Source: Ditylenchus dipsaci (lineage: Eukaryota > Nematoda > Chromadorea > Rhabditida > Anguinidae). Taken from it: a stretch of 64,000 nt of DNA. The stretch covers positions 62,001 through 126,000 of the forward strand of contig SADC01001284.1 in the NCBI GenBank assembly GCA_004194705.1. The letters are read 5' to 3'. The notes beneath the pieces are model-generated. The model made no database searches. It worked only from the letters and a program-made list of their open reading frames with translations, and had not been told where the DNA came from. A program made the position numbers and the translations under genes. Positions 37,500 through 49,808 of the stretch are shown here, piece after piece (position 1 is the first letter of the stretch; each line of letters begins with the position of its first letter).

Positions 37500-39900
37500 T
37501 AGTCTGAAATTTTTTGTCACAGATCAATAATAAATTTTTTCAAGGCAAGGGAAACAAAATATTTAATATTATCAGAGATATTCGATAGGATAAGATTGTA
37601 TTTGAAATAATTTGTATGAAGACATGTAATCAAGAAAAAAGGTTTTCATTGGTGGACTTGATAGTAAGATAAGATTTTATTTCGAAATCACGACTTTATT
37701 AAATAACAACAAATCACATTTATTGGAAAAAAGAAAAAATTGGATGTCAATTAGGGTTCGCAACAACGGAAGATTTTGCTACGAGTTGAGGAGGGCACGG
37801 TCTATTGGTAGAACTGCACAGAGGATCCACGTGGAACTATTATAACTAGTGACATACTCATCGTAATGATTGCTAAATAAGCAATTAAGGTTGAAAGAGA
37901 AAACGATGAAAGATTAAAAACGTTTGCTGAAAAGAAGATAATAAAAATATTGACCGCGGTAATTCCGGAGATTCAAACTTCACGTAAGAGGGTGGGTTGT
38001 TGTGCTGGTTGGATGGTATCTTTAGACATTTAAAATTTCTTCTTTTGACACGATGTGTCTCAGGACAATGAATATTTGAATTACCAACTATTGTGTTGTT
38101 TGATAGCTCTTTGTCCTGATAGGAATTTGAAATATGACATTCAAAGTGCTTGTTAGACAGAGCAACTCATTCTGCATTGAATAAGCTTTTAAAAGACTGT
38201 GCGTCATAAAATTTTCATCGAGTATAAGTCGTTATAAGAAATGTACTGGTTTTTCTGAGTGCCAAACTTCGGGAGGCCACAGCTCGGCGAATAAAAAGTG
38301 GCCTAATTCGGTGCTATCGTACTCAGCACATCGTAGGCTTTCATTTAAGCCCAAACACTCGATTTCCCATTTTCTGAGGGATCCGACCAAACTACAAAAT
38401 TACAGAACTTCTCTTTTAAAACCTGAATGCGCCAAAGTTTTTATTCTAACAGTATCGTGTAGTCCAGGATCTCAGCTTCCCAACAAGCTACCAAATTTCA
38501 TTTTACAGTTTTAAAAATGTATAGATTTGGGGGTTTGAATGAGATTACCAAAATAGAAAAGTTAAAACATTTAAACCACTAAATATTTACTTTTTTAAAA
38601 TCATTCAATTGAGTTCTTCAAACTTATTTTACACTTTAACCTCTTGTTATACTTTTGCAAACATTTTTCATCATATTTAACTATAGAATCGCGGGTCTAA
38701 ATTATGGTCACCATAGTATGTCATCATGAATTATAAAAAAATTGGAAAATTTAAGAAGGAAAAGTATCGTCCTTTTTTTTAAAAGCCACACCGAGGTAAA
38801 ACACTGGTCTCTGTGGAAGAGCTTGACAAACAAGCTATTTGATATCACTCTAAATGCAGCCCCATCAAAATGTACACATAGGTCACTATAATTGAACACA
38901 TCGATCAATAACATCACACTTTTTGTTTTCAAATACAAGTTTGATTTGCCGCCATAATACAGTAATTGTTAAGATCGAAAAATAATGAAAACGGCAGTAA
39001 CACAACGCGGCTTTTCAAACCGCCGAGAATACGGCTTTCAAATTGTCTAATGAGGTGCAATTTGAGTTTAAAACAAATTTTTTCGGGAAAAGAGGCGCGG
39101 TTGGTAGTCAGAGCATGACCATGAAATAAATTGCTTTAATGACCGAAATAGAAAAACAGTTAAAAAAAGCGTGGATTTGTTGTATTGAGTCTATCACGGC
39201 GTGTCAGACACGTCGAAAGGCGAAATCGAGGTTGGCGTTCTGTCATTGAGCGTTTTGAATAAGACCTTTTCTGCTGTTTTTTTTAAATGACAGATCAAAA
39301 AGTTCGTTCCCGCCTATGGTTTGACACTTTTTTTATTCCAGATTAAGTTTTTTTTCTTGTCTTTCGTCAGTTGTTCTTAATCAATCTGGCCCAAAAAGTT
39401 GTAAGGATTTCGATTTTGTCATTTATTTTTCGAAATTACGCTATATAAGCGGAGATATGAGGTCCATTAGCTTACTAAAACACGTCAATTTTCATAAAAC
39501 CACTCGGTTAATTTAAAAATCGACGGCTAATTGAACAACTTAATACATCATAAGAATGATGAGGTAAAATTCTATCCTATAGTCGGCCAGAAAATTTTTC
39601 GATGAGAAATACTCGGAGACTCTCAATACTCAAAGACTCTGACAGACGTTCATTCAAACTTTTTTTGTTCAAACTTTTTGAATTTCTAATGAAATTCGGT
39701 GAAGTTTTTTTCCAATCGGTGGAGCGATTCCTGGGCGATCTAGTAATTGAAAAATTTCTTATATAGGACACAGATGAACATAGGTTACAATCTAGAATAC
39801 AAAGTTAAGAAAATATGAGAAAATAACCAAAAATTTTATCGTGTTCGAATTTTTTTGTCTTGACAAGAAAAATATCGATTTCGCTTTTCGACGTGTTTGA
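37500..39900. other. Intergenic, no gene supported
   Basis: This stretch lies upstream of the large minus-strand gene and presumably includes its promoter. A segment around 38445-38500 (TCAGCTTCCCAACAAGCTAC) recurs diverged near 46855, so it is repetitive. I cannot support any coding exon, including the 76-codon frame at 38708-38938. Confidence 0.5.
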
Positions 39901-40071
39901 CACGCTGTGCTACACGGCCACGGACGATTCCCTGCCGCGCCAATTCCCTGCCGCGGCCGATTTCCTGCCGGACAATTCCCTGCCGGACAATTCCCTGCCG
40001 GACAATTCCCTGCCGGACAATTCCCTGCCGGCCAATTCCCTGCCGGGAAAATCTACTATTAAAACCATATA

Positions 40072-40497
40072 CAGTCAAACCTCGATTTAGTGGCACCCCA
40101 AAAGTTCGTTCTCGCTAGGGTCCGACACTTTTTTTAACCCAATTTGCAAAATATTTTATCGATTCTGTTATGACAGTCTGGTCGCAAATATCGTGAGGAT
40201 TCCGATTTTGCCGGTCGTTTTTTGAAAAGAAAACAAAATTTGGGTTAAAAAAGTAAAACCTCGATTTAGTGGCACCCCTTTTTTGAAAACAGGTGCCACT
40301 ATATCGAGGTTTTACTTTTTTAACCCAAATTTTGTTTTCTTTTCAAAAAACGATCGGCAAAATCGGAATCCTCACGATATTTGCGACCAGACTGTCATAA
40401 CAGAATCGATAAAATATTTTGCAAATTGGGTTAAAAAAAGTGTCGGACCCTAGGCGGGAACGAACTTTTGGGGTGCCACTAAATCGAGGTTTGACTG
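40072..40497. mobile_element. pogo/Tigger-like MITE nested in the MULE
   Basis: The ends CAGTCAAACCTCGATTTAGT and ACTAAATCGAGGTTTGACTG are perfect inverted repeats flanked by TA (40070-40071, 40498-40499). The two halves are near mirror images throughout. The terminal CAGT...CTCG pattern and TA duplication are typical of pogo-group Tc1/mariner derivatives. It has no coding capacity. Confidence 0.85.
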
Positions 40498-40559
40498 TAT
40501 AATAAATTTCCCAACAGAATAATTTGCATCTTTATCGAGAACCAACCAACAAGGAACTA

Positions 40560-40890
40560 CTTTGGTTCAGGACTGTGGTCTTGCTATGAGAGAACGCTTG
40601 CTGGGGAAGACCGTACGAACAATTTTGCCGAAGCTACGCACCGCCGATTACAGACGATTCTGGGCATTGACCACCCGACTATTGGTCGATTCATTGGAGA
40701 AATGAAGAAGGCTCAAAAGCTCAGTGACTACACCTACGAACAATGCATCCGAGGCCAGCCAGCGCCAAAGAAGAGAAGGGTCTATTCGGAAGCGGACAAG
40801 AGGATTCTTGCTTTGGTGGAGCTTTTTGATCAAAGAAACTTGCTGGAGTATCTCCGTGGTCTGGCCCACAACTTCATTGGAGATCAGTAG
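40560..40890 (+). pseudogene. MULE transposase, C-terminal fragment
   Basis: The plus-strand frame reads YERTLAGEDRTNNFAEA, then THRRLQTILGIDHPTIGRF, then IGEMKKAQ, and ends LAHNFIGDQ at a stop. RTNN...E..HRRL...HP...FI is the conserved segment just after the catalytic core of MULE transposases in animals. The upstream catalytic D-D-E region is missing, and the nested MITE occupies the space before it, so this is a remnant inside a non-autonomous element. Confidence 0.8.
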
Positions 40891-41318
40891 TACGTTGAAA
40901 TGTTATATTGTATTACTGTTGTTTGTTATTGTTGTTCTAGTTGATTCTCAATAAAAAATGTAATTTGTTTAGTTGGGATATTAATTGAATATGATTTTAC
41001 TAGTAGATTTTCCCGGCAGGGAATTGTCCGGCAGGGAATTGTCCGGCAGGGAACTGTCCGGCAGGGAATTGTCCGGCAGGGAATTGTCCGGCAGGGAATC
41101 GGCCACGGCAGGGAATTGGCGCGGCAGGGAATTGTCACGTACCGGTGCTACAGGATAATTTTTTAGAGCACAGCCAATTTGCTATTCGATTTACAATATT
41201 TTTTTGCCAAGAGACAGAAAAATGGAATCTGCAGACCCAAAACTGACTTGATAGCCCTGTTAACTTTGGAAACCATATTTTTGTGCCGTGAGGTCTTCAT
41301 ATATTGACTCCCCAAAAG

Positions 41319-41690
41319 CAGGATTGTTTTAGCGCCGTCTTTTCGGCGGAGCGCCGGTCAAGCGTCAGCGCTTTGCCGTCGCTTATGAGGCTCTAGCGAT
41401 TATCTCAAAGACGGTTGTTTTTAGCTGATTTTTACGATTCTTTCTCTTAAATGACTCAGAAGGCATTGAAGTGTCACAATGTGACACAGTGACAGAAGAA
41501 GTGTGCACACTTTTTGTGTTAAAAATATATTTCTTTTTAGAAAATATAGGGCTAACCTTTACTTGGCGCCGGCGCTAACCCTGGTTCCGGCGGAGCGCCG
41601 TCTGAGCGCTGGCGTCTTAAGCGCCGATGCTAACGCGGCACCGGCGCTTATCTTCAAGCCGGTGGAGCGCCGGCGCTTAAACAATCCTGC
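41319..41690. repeat. GC-rich inverted-repeat element
   Basis: The ends GCAGGATTGTTTTAGCGCCG and CGGCGCTTAAACAATCCTGC are inverted copies. The interior has many GCGCC, CCGGCGC and GGCGGAGCGCCG units. It contrasts sharply in GC content with the AT-rich flanks, and lies just downstream of VPS36. Confidence 0.75.
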
Positions 41691-41854
41691 CCAGAAACCC
41701 GATTAAAATGTTAGAAACGAAATCTATCTATATACATCGATCTATAATCTACATCAACATGAACAATACACATGAATAAAGTACAATTGTAGCTACCAAA
41801 AAGCATTTTACAATAAGACCCGTCTTCATATATATTTTTTAAATAAACAGCTTG

Positions 41855-44800
41855 TCATGCAGGTGGATTCGGCTCAAGTGGTGGAGACAGGAACTTGTTG
41901 GGGTAAAACACCAACCCTTCTATTGAGTCATCTCGGCATATTTTAGACTGTGCTTCAGCTGCTCGGAGTCTAAAAATTGTGCAATTTAATTTCATATTTT
42001 GCAACTTTCACGCACGAATTTTTTTACTGGCATTATTTTTGGAATCCAATGTTAAAAATTTTATATCCTTGAAAACTTATTTGTTCACATTCAAACAAAA
42101 AAACCCCAGCCAGCTTTTTCCTGTAAAAAGGCCTATTAGTGATTTTTATCTCTCCTAATTTTTTCGATAAAATATCTAGAATCTACTGAAACCAACCTCT
42201 CCGTAGCCAGCACTAGAGAAACACCCGAGACTTTGGCCAATTGTGCAGCATCTGCTGACCCTAGAGACTCAACCACTTGAGAAATCTCGTCGGTAATCAG
42301 TTCGGGATTAGTGTCTCTGAGCTGAATCACGGTGACCCCACTCTCAAATGTGAACAATCTAATAAAATGCTTAAGATGAAAAATACCGACATTGTAAGGC
42401 TGCCCTCATAGTCCCGCAGAACACGCGACATGTGCCCCTAAAGCCACGGGTCTCGGCTATTTTTTAATCCTGTCAACAGATTTAAGGCTAAATCGACCTG
42501 CTATACACGATAGAACTAATATACATACTGTTTAGACATTCAGAAATTATTTTTGGCTGTCCCGCGTGTCAATGTCCCGCGGTACAAATCTAGGGATTTG
42601 TCCCGCAGGACATTGACATGCGGGACAGCCTAAATCCCGTTTTTGATAGTCATTATAAAAAAATCTGTCATGTCCATGCTATAGAGCAGGGTCGATTTTC
42701 TTATGGATATGATAAAGGCGATGAAAAATGATGGCTGGGAGCCGAGATAGGAACAAAAAAGTGTTTGAAAAATTGTCCCGTGTACCGCGGGAGTATGAGT
42801 GGAGCCTAAGGGCTTGCTATATATGATTTTGCACAGCTCCATTAAAAAAGCAGACATCTTTTTCACTGCCTAAAAACATTTTTTGTGTAAATTCAGTCAA
42901 ATATTCCCATTGGCAACGGCCATGTCCCTTTTCATTGTGAGTTTTTTTGGAGCTGCGCACACGCATATAGAGTCGCATGAATACCCAAGAGGGGAATCGA
43001 TTTTGTCCAGCTTCTGACAAGCATTGAGCAAATCTTCAGGAGATAGCAACTCTACACCTCGAGCACGGTTGATGCGACAGAAAGCTTCTGGTAAAGTCAT
43101 GGTTCCACCGCAGTCCTGTAAATCAGAGTATGCTGGGATGGGTTAGAATATGGTGGAAAATGTGTTACAGTTATAGGTTGCAAAAGCACACTGGTCAATT
43201 CTTGAGCCAACTTTTCAAAGTAGACTGCACCCGTGCCAAATGAGCTTTTAGTTACAGGATCGGAAACTCCAAGGCTCAACAGATAAGACTTGAATTTGAT
43301 GGTCTGAAAAACAAATACCATGGTTATCAAGGGTCATAATACACACAAAATCAGATTTATCAGTAAATATCACGTGTCAAGTTTAAATTTTTTTAATTTG
43401 TCGCTCTGAACTGACCTAAGACAACGGCTAAAGTGCACAATGTGACCTTCTCCCGGAATGGCGTTTAAACCACTCCCAAAGCGATAAAATATGCTTAATT
43501 TTTTTGAGATTTATATGCAGAAAAAGTTATGCCTTGATTAAAAAACCCATATTTTTACAACTATTTACTATTTCTTACTTGTTAGTTAACTCATTTGCAC
43601 TGAAATTCGATAAAACAATCTACCTCATCATCAGTTATTTCTCCTTGTTTGAGGCGAATTCTTTCAGTAATATTCTGCAAAAAAATAATTTTTCATTATC
43701 TCACAAAAATTTTTAGCCAAAAAAATGGATATACCTTAGACAAATTGACCATTTCCCTAGCTTGTTCCATCAACTTGCTCATATCTTCAAATGCCTTGAA
43801 AGTAGTGAGAATCATTAAGTCAAGGGTCGCCAACACCACTCACCTGGCTAATGGACTCATGAGCTTTCTGGTGTTGCTCGGCCAAACGTTTCTCAATCCC
43901 TAGAATGCCTACATTGCGACCACTGGCGCTGCCTCCACTGCCACTGGTATTGTGCATATTGGTCACTGAATGTGCTAATTTGTTTTATAAAGTTGTTAAA
44001 ATAGTGGGAAAATGTCTGACTATGACTATTCCTGGATCCAGCTGAGGAAGAACTGGAAGAAGTACGTTTCCAAGTCTGTCGGCTTAACGCTTCCAGATAC
44101 CGTTTGTAGAACTGAAAATGATATTATTGGTGGAATTGGTTGCTCAAAACACGTAATTGTTGTTTAGGTGTGTAACGAAATAAACAATATGCCATTTTGT
44201 GTTTGAACTTTATTTTTTCCGAAATAAATACTGTTGGCATGATTGAAATTAAAGAAAATATGCAGGCTTCTGGCGAGAGCCAAACTTAACCTATTGTTTC
44301 TCCAATAACTTCTCTCCCCAAAAAGGCAAAAAAATTAACTCAAATTAAGCATAGATTTTCAATTTTCATCAATCTAAAGGATCATGAAACTTGAACAGCG
44401 CAGCGATTTGCGAAATTTGAATTCGCGCGACACCACCCTGATTATGTCATTTATGTAGCTGAATTATTTTTTTGAGTGCATTTAAAATTTGAATTTTAAT
44501 ATATAACACACACTCATATAGAATAGTTGTAGGGCCATGAAAGTTGTCCGAACTAGCAATGTCAAGCTACTTCGGGCTAGACTAGTGGATGGTCGATAAT
44601 TTTGAATTTTTTTAAATTTTAACAAAAATAATTCGAAAATATTATTGACAAAATCAGGTGGTCTTGCGCGAATTCAAATTTTGCAAATTGCTGCGCTTTT
44701 GGAGTTTATGGTTCTTTACATTCTATGAAAATTGAGTTCGTCTTTCCAACCACTATAATTATTTTTTACAGCGCTAAAAGTGACAAAAAAATCGAATTTT

Positions 44801-47800
44801 TTTTCGAAAAAACAGCTATGACTAAAGATGTTACTAAAAATTATGTCTTATGATTAAAAGTTAGGGAGAAACTTTATGGCCCTATCATAATTGAAAGTGC
44901 ATATGCTCCTTCACGACGTAAGTGTAAATGATTTTGAATCGTGAAGACACCTTACATTTTCTACCCCTTCACGATACTATGTAAATTCAATTCAAGTATT
45001 TTCAGAGAATACTAAAAGTGCTTTATTCAATGGTAGTTATAAAAACTATAAAAATTGGTATTTGGGTGAAATAACTGACTTTTGGAAATAAAAGTGAGGA
45101 TAAGTCAAAAATTTCATTTACATTAACATTCGTATTGTGAAGGCGTAAGTGAAAGTGTGAATGTTTTTGGCATCATGAAGACCCCTTACATTTACACTTA
45201 AATTTACACTTACGTCGTGAAGTAGCCATTAACACTGAAACGGCTGTGCGTCCTGATGGTATGTCCTTACGCAGAATTTTACGCTGAGCACGATGGTGAA
45301 AAAAAGATTGAAAAAAAAAGTAACTCTGCAGTGGTCAGCGGCCTTTGTAAACCATCAATGTCACGATTTTTGCCTATTCCACTTCAAAGACGTAAAACAT
45401 GCTACCTTTTTAATACATTTATTATTTTCATGTACAAAAGAAAGCGCAGATGGCGAGCTTAAAAATGTTTCGGCTCACAGAAACCACTGTTTTTTTTTCA
45501 AAAACGTTGTTCATACAGTCGACTCTCGATATAGTGACACCTTGAAAGAAAATTGGTTGTCCGACAGAGAAACTAAACAAAGTTCACTCCCGATATAGTG
45601 ACACCCTCGATAAAGTGACATGTTGAGCTCGAACACTGATTAAAACCCAATTCTCGATATAGTGACCAGGGTGGTAAATCGAGGTTTTTGTGTTTTTTTT
45701 GCCACCGGCAGCCATATAATTTGCTCGAAACAGCCATACAAATATGAATGATATACCATTTTGTAGAGAAATTCCTCTGCTACGAAATGGTGCTCACAGA
45801 TTTCCCGTATTAACCCGTTTTTGGAGTGTTTCAGAGTTGTTTTATGGTTAAATGTCCGGTGGCTCACCGGCGCCTATGCTTTTTTCGCCACCGGGCGCTA
45901 TATACAGCACCTAATCACGCTAAAAAAAGTGTGTTATACACCATTTTATAGAAGAAGCTTCACGCTAATAATAAAAGTTTCTGAAATTTAATATGTTTTC
46001 ATGGATTTCTGAGCCCCGGTGGCATAATTTAAGTTAGTGTAAAAAAATTCGCCACCGGGGCTCAGAAATCCACAAAAACATATTAAATTTCAGAAACTTT
46101 TATTTAGGCTTTGTAGCGTGAAACTTCTTCTATGAAATGGTGTATAACAAACTTTTTTCAGCGTGATTAGGTGCTGTGTATAGCGCCCGGTGGCGAAAAA
46201 AGCATCGGCGCCGGTGAGCCACCGGCCATTTGTTCATAAAACAACTCTGAAACATCCCAAAAACGGGTTCATATACCAAATCTGTGACCACTATTTTGTA
46301 GCAGAGGGATTTCTCTACAAATAATATATAATCCATATTTCTATGGAAATTTCGAGCAAATTATATGGCTGCCGGTGGCAAAAAAACACAAAAACCTCGA
46401 TTTACCACCCTGATCGATACAAAGACACTCTCGATATAGTGACACCTAAGAGTAGGTCCCAGGGGGTGTCACTATATCGAGAGTCGACTAAACAAAAAGT
46501 GTAAAAACGACGTTTTTAGTTAATGGTTGATACTATTCGACAGAGCAAGAAAAACTGCACCAGATAGTGCTTTAAAGTAATCTGCAACCAGGCCTTTTGG
46601 GTTTTTAACAAACGTTCAAAAGTATATACCAAAAGACATCTTGACCTGAAACTTTGATTTTGCTGAGTAAATTTGAACTTCTGACACCGGATTCGTGTTC
46701 AGCATAGTTGATTTACCTGAGAAACTGTCCTTTGATTATCACAATCGGCATAAATTGATTTGGTTTGCTAAAAACCTGAAATATGCCACGAAAAAGCGAA
46801 ATTGATATTTCGCCTTGATTTTTTTAAACTTTTCATAGTATCGTGTAGCCCATAATCTCAGCTTTCCAACAAGCTATCAAACTCCACCGAATTATTTTTA
46901 AAAAGTAGATATTCGGGGTTTAAAAGAAAAAGAAAAAAAAGTTACTTCAATTAAACCCTAAATTCTATAATTTTTTTAAATGATAATTTTTTTTTCAATT
47001 TTTTTTTTACCATCGTGCTCAGCGTAAAATTCTGCACAAGGACATACCATTAGGACGTATAGCCGTTTCCGTGTTAATGTGAATGTAAGTGGCCTTTGCT
47101 TTTGACAAGGGTTAACAGAAATAACCAGAGTTTCCAAAAAAAACTTACTTCTTCTTCGCCTCCATTGCGAAAAACAAATCTGAGAGAATGGAATCCAGAT
47201 GCAGCTACTGGACCTGCAAAATCCACATTCGAAAATTCTCAATATTACAAAAAAGTCAAAAATTTACCAGGCGGCTGACCTGCTGGCACTATAAATATTT
47301 TCGATTAATGAAAATTATTTTTTTGGCAAATCACCTGGCTTCACAGTCGCAATAATTTTGCCTCCTTTTCCAAACATGGTTTTATTCTGTTTGTCTATCT
47401 TTTCCACCAAAGAGTGGTGTAAAATCAGGCGACAATCCTACAATTTCCTCCAGATAGATATTAAAAAACGAAAAAATTCATCATACAGGTGTGGTTGAAT
47501 CTGCCCAAATAACTCTTTGCAGAGTCAGCGACACTGTTCCCTGCTCAAAAGCGCTCTAAAATGGAAATCTTTGTAAAAAAGAGGGGAAAATCTCCGCATG
47601 AAATAGCTGTTCAAAATTCCACAGGCTTTTCGCTTAATTTTTGAAAATGTTTGACCGGTTTTCATTCTCATCACTACATAAAAATTCGGCGCTACTGTAA
47701 TATACCCCCCCCCCAAAAATCGACCTACTGTCATATACCCCCCCCCAAAAAATCGACCTACTGTCATATACCCCCCCCCAAAAACCGACTTATTAGGGAT

Positions 47801-48887
47801 GGTCAAAAACCATTTTTACACAATAATTTCGCCATAAAAGGACCAGAAAAGCAATTTAAATGGGATTGCGGGCTGTATTGGGAGGGGAAGGGAATAATAC
47901 AGGGGCCACTTCTCGAGATGGTTGGGATCCTTAGAGTACTAATTCTCTAAGCGTCTAAGGGTACTTTCAAACCCAGGAACTTGTGGTGCAGGCATAAGTA
48001 TGAGTACTTTTCATGGACCAAGCAGATCAGCGTAGTGGACTCCGCGGGTTTACTCATAGTCCTAGCACTTTTTGAGTGCTAGGCTGAATTTTTGGATGCT
48101 GGGCCTCCGGCCCGGCCTTTTAGAACGAGGGGCAGTGCTCTTCGGCGAAAAAACAAAGATGTTGAACATAGTTTTGAATACTGGGGCCTACCGCATAAAT
48201 AACTCTGGTATGCATGTTTTTTCATGCATCCAGAGTCGCTTTCGAGTGATTTGTGTCTAAGGTATGTGGGTGTGCGCATCTCAACGCCAAGCAACCAAGC
48301 CCCCTGCGCCCCCGAAGGGGCGCAGGGGGCTTGCGCAGGGGGCTTTCTGGTCCCTTTATGGCAAATTATTGCATAAAAATGGTTTTTAGACACTCCCAAA
48401 AAAGTCGGTTTGGGGGGGGGGGTATATGACAGTAGGTCCGATTTTGGGCGGGGGTTTATATTACAGTAGCTTTTTGGGGGGGAGGGTATATGACAGTAGC
48501 GTCAAAAATTCGCAAAAGTGAATGTACATTGGTTTTGAAAAGGTCTAAAAAATATCTAATGCGCATAATATCAAGTAGACAATCATCATTAGTATGAGTA
48601 CTGAGTAATAAAAATGTTTAAAATATTTTTTGAGGCCCCTAGCAGTTGAAATTTTTTCAGAAATCTGAACCATAAAAGGGATTTTAAAAACATTGTTGAG
48701 GTCCAGTCTACCAAAATTTCAAATGGCGAGCATTTAAATTTAGGCCTACACATGATGAAAATTCCAGTGATAGTAAGAGGCCTGCTCTAACCTGTTTCAA
48801 ATCCCCATCATACAGGCCTACATTGCCGGATTGAATAAGGATGTCTTCCATAGTCTCTCCTGCCTGGTACCACGAAAATCTATCCAT
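41855..48887 (-). CDS. VPS36: VPS36, ESCRT-II subunit
   Basis: VPS36 binds ubiquitin and phosphoinositide at endosomes and, with VPS22 and VPS25, forms ESCRT-II for multivesicular-body sorting. Exons 5' to 3': 48792-48887 (MDRFSWYQAGETMEDI), 47487-47555, 47335-47437, 47268-47288, 47149-47213, about 44026-44111, 43844-43965, 43735-43794, 43624-43674, 43169-43303, 42985-43115, 42197-42358, 41855-41969. The first five form the GLUE domain. AFEDMSKLMEQAREMV lies in the coiled segment, and winged-helix hallmarks include FCRINRARGVELLSPEDLLN, FESGVTVIQL and CRDDSIEGLVFYPNKF. It ends at TGA 41855-41857. Phases agree at nearly all junctions. Introns 1 (47556-48791) and 5 (44112-47148) are packed with nested transposable elements. 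The exact end of the 44026-44111 exon is uncertain. Confidence 0.93.
42540..42640. repeat. Short inverted repeat in VPS36 intron
   Basis: GGCTGTCCCGCGTGTCAATG at 42552 is mirrored by CATTGACATGCGGGACAGCC around 42630, with GTCCCGC units between. It looks like a MITE fragment; TGTCCCGCGTACC-like pieces also occur near 42410 and 42775. Confidence 0.65.
44360..44740. repeat. Palindromic MITE in VPS36 intron 5
   Basis: The left arm, with GCAGCGATTTGCGAAATTTG, is mirrored by the right arm, with CAAATTTTGCAAATTGCTGC. Outer sequence ATTTTCATCAATCTA...TTCTATGAAAATTGAG also pairs loosely. Confidence 0.65.
44912..45224. repeat. MITE with CTTCACGACGTAAGTGTAAA ends
   Basis: The left end CTTCACGACGTAAGTGTAAA and right end TTTACACTTACGTCGTGAAG are exact inverted copies. 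Inner copies with TCGTGAAGACACCTTACATT and its relative lie on both sides. It is in VPS36 intron 5. Confidence 0.8.
45240..47080. mobile_element. Inverted-repeat element with nested pogo-like MITE, VPS36 intron 5
   Basis: The left arm, with GATGGTATGTCCTTACGCAG and AATTTTACGCTGAGCACGAT, is mirrored at about 46990-47075 by ATCGTGCTCAGCGTAAAATT and GGACATACCATTAGGACG. The pogo-like element 45516-46489 lies inside. That element in turn contains a palindrome (45660-46410) rich in GCCACCGG motifs, giving three levels of nesting. Confidence 0.75.
45516..46489. mobile_element. pogo-like MITE with CAGTCGACTCTCGATATAGT ends
   Basis: The left end CAGTCGACTCTCGATATAGT follows TA. The right end ACTATATCGAGAGTCGACTA mirrors it. 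The centre is a further palindrome. A similar left end (CAGTCGACTCTCTATATAAC) appears near 58622. Confidence 0.75.
47686..48507. mobile_element. Inverted-repeat element with C-run tandem repeats in its ends, VPS36 intron 1
   Basis: The left arm carries three units of a roughly 33-bp motif, CGACCTACTGTCATATACC plus a C run. The right arm (48395-48507) carries the reversed motif, GGTATATGACAGTAGGTCCG. A hairpin-family copy (48155-48345) is nested inside. The arm design (short tandem repeats in inverted ends) matches the Mutator-like elements in this window. Confidence 0.65.
48155..48345 (+). repeat. Hairpin repeat family, copy with perfect stem
   Basis: GGGGCCTACCGCATAAATAA is followed by CTCTGG..ATGCATG, a T-rich loop, then CATGCATCCAGAG, which is a strong hairpin. 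After it come CGCTTTCGAGTGATTTGTG, TCTAAGGTATGTGGGTG and a GC-rich palindrome, GCGCCCCCGAAGGGGCGC. Confidence 0.75.
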
Positions 48888-49292
48888 TTCAAAAGTGTCA
48901 CTGAAAAACGAAAATTCGTTGCCACAAATTGCACAAAATTAACAATTAAAGAGCAAAAAGACATCGTTTGACACAAATAAATATAACTCGAAGACGTTAA
49001 GAGATAAGATTTTAAGAATTCTCAAGGAAAACCTCCCACTCCTTTTTCTGCATTTCAAAAAATGTATAGGGACAATTGGGTTTAGGTAGTATTTAATTTG
49101 ATTGGAAATTTCGAGGAAATTTAATAGAATAGTTAGAATAGTTTAAAAGTATTATAGGGTCATTAATATTAGATTTGACTCAAAACGAGTGAAAAATAGA
49201 ACGATTCAAAAAAAAATTCTGATCCCAGCCTTAACTTTTTGAAACGCACGGGCATGCCCCTGTAAGGAGTATACTCTACGAAAAAGAATGTA

Positions 49293-49650
49293 CCGGGTGG
49301 TCCAAGATTTTCGGACACTTTCAAAGCGCCATAACTTTTTTCTGGATCGAATTTCGAAATTCTGTGAACGCAGATCGACTCAGAATTTTATGCAGTTTTG
49401 CTTGGTATATAATGTCATCAACACGATTTTCGCTTGGTCCCCTGTGGTTTTGGTCTTGGTCTGTAGATGGCCTCTAGATGAGTAAGACCAAAACCACAGG
49501 GGGACCAAGCGAAAATCGTGTTGATGACATTATATACCAAGCAAAACTGCATAAAATTCTGAGTCGATCTGCGTTCACAGAATTTCGAAATTCGATCCCA
49601 GAAAAAAGTTATGGCGCTTTGAAAGTGTCCGAAAATCTTGGACCACCCGG
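49293..49650. mobile_element. TA-flanked palindromic MITE
   Basis: The ends CCGGGTGGTCCAAGATTTTC and GAAAATCTTGGACCACCCGG are perfect inverted repeats flanked by TA. The halves mirror almost completely around a TCTAGATG-rich centre near 49470. Diverged relatives lie at 54400-54640 and 59191-59525. Confidence 0.85.
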
Positions 49651-49687
49651 TATGTCGCCAACTAGATCATATCTTTCACTCAAAACT

Positions 49688-49808
49688 ACCGTATTCTCTC
49701 TAATAGAACCACACTCTCTATTTGAACCACACTCTCTAATAGAACCACACCCCCCAAGGGGGTTGAAAAATAGAACCACATGTGGTTCTATTAGAGAGAA
49801 TACGGTAT
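49688..49808. repeat. Short MITE with ACCGTATTCTCTCTAATAGA ends
   Basis: The left end ACCGTATTCTCTCTAATAGA and right end TCTATTAGAGAGAATACGGT are perfect inverted repeats in a 121-bp element. The interior has three GAACCACACTCTCTA units. Confidence 0.88.

Larger units (their letters stand above)
39915..41144. mobile_element. Mutator-like (MULE) element with tandem-repeat inverted ends and 8-bp target duplication
   Basis: Flanked by exact GTGCTACA at 39907-39914 and 41145-41152. The ends CGGCCACGGACGATTCCC and (reversed) CGGTACGTGACAATTCCC match. Each arm then repeats GGACAATTCCCTGCC-type 15-bp units five to seven times. Inside are a MULE transposase fragment (40560-40890) and a nested TA-flanked pogo-like MITE (40072-40497). 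An 8-9-bp duplication and MULE protein similarity place it in the Mutator superfamily. Confidence 0.88.

Noticed and set aside
38708..38938. 76-codon minus-strand frame with FDGAAFRVISNSLFVKLF
   Set aside because: No family match and no neighbouring exons; it lies in repeat-rich intergenic DNA.
39836..40096. Frame of repeated GRQGIVRQ peptides
   Set aside because: It is a translation of the tandem repeats in the MULE arm.
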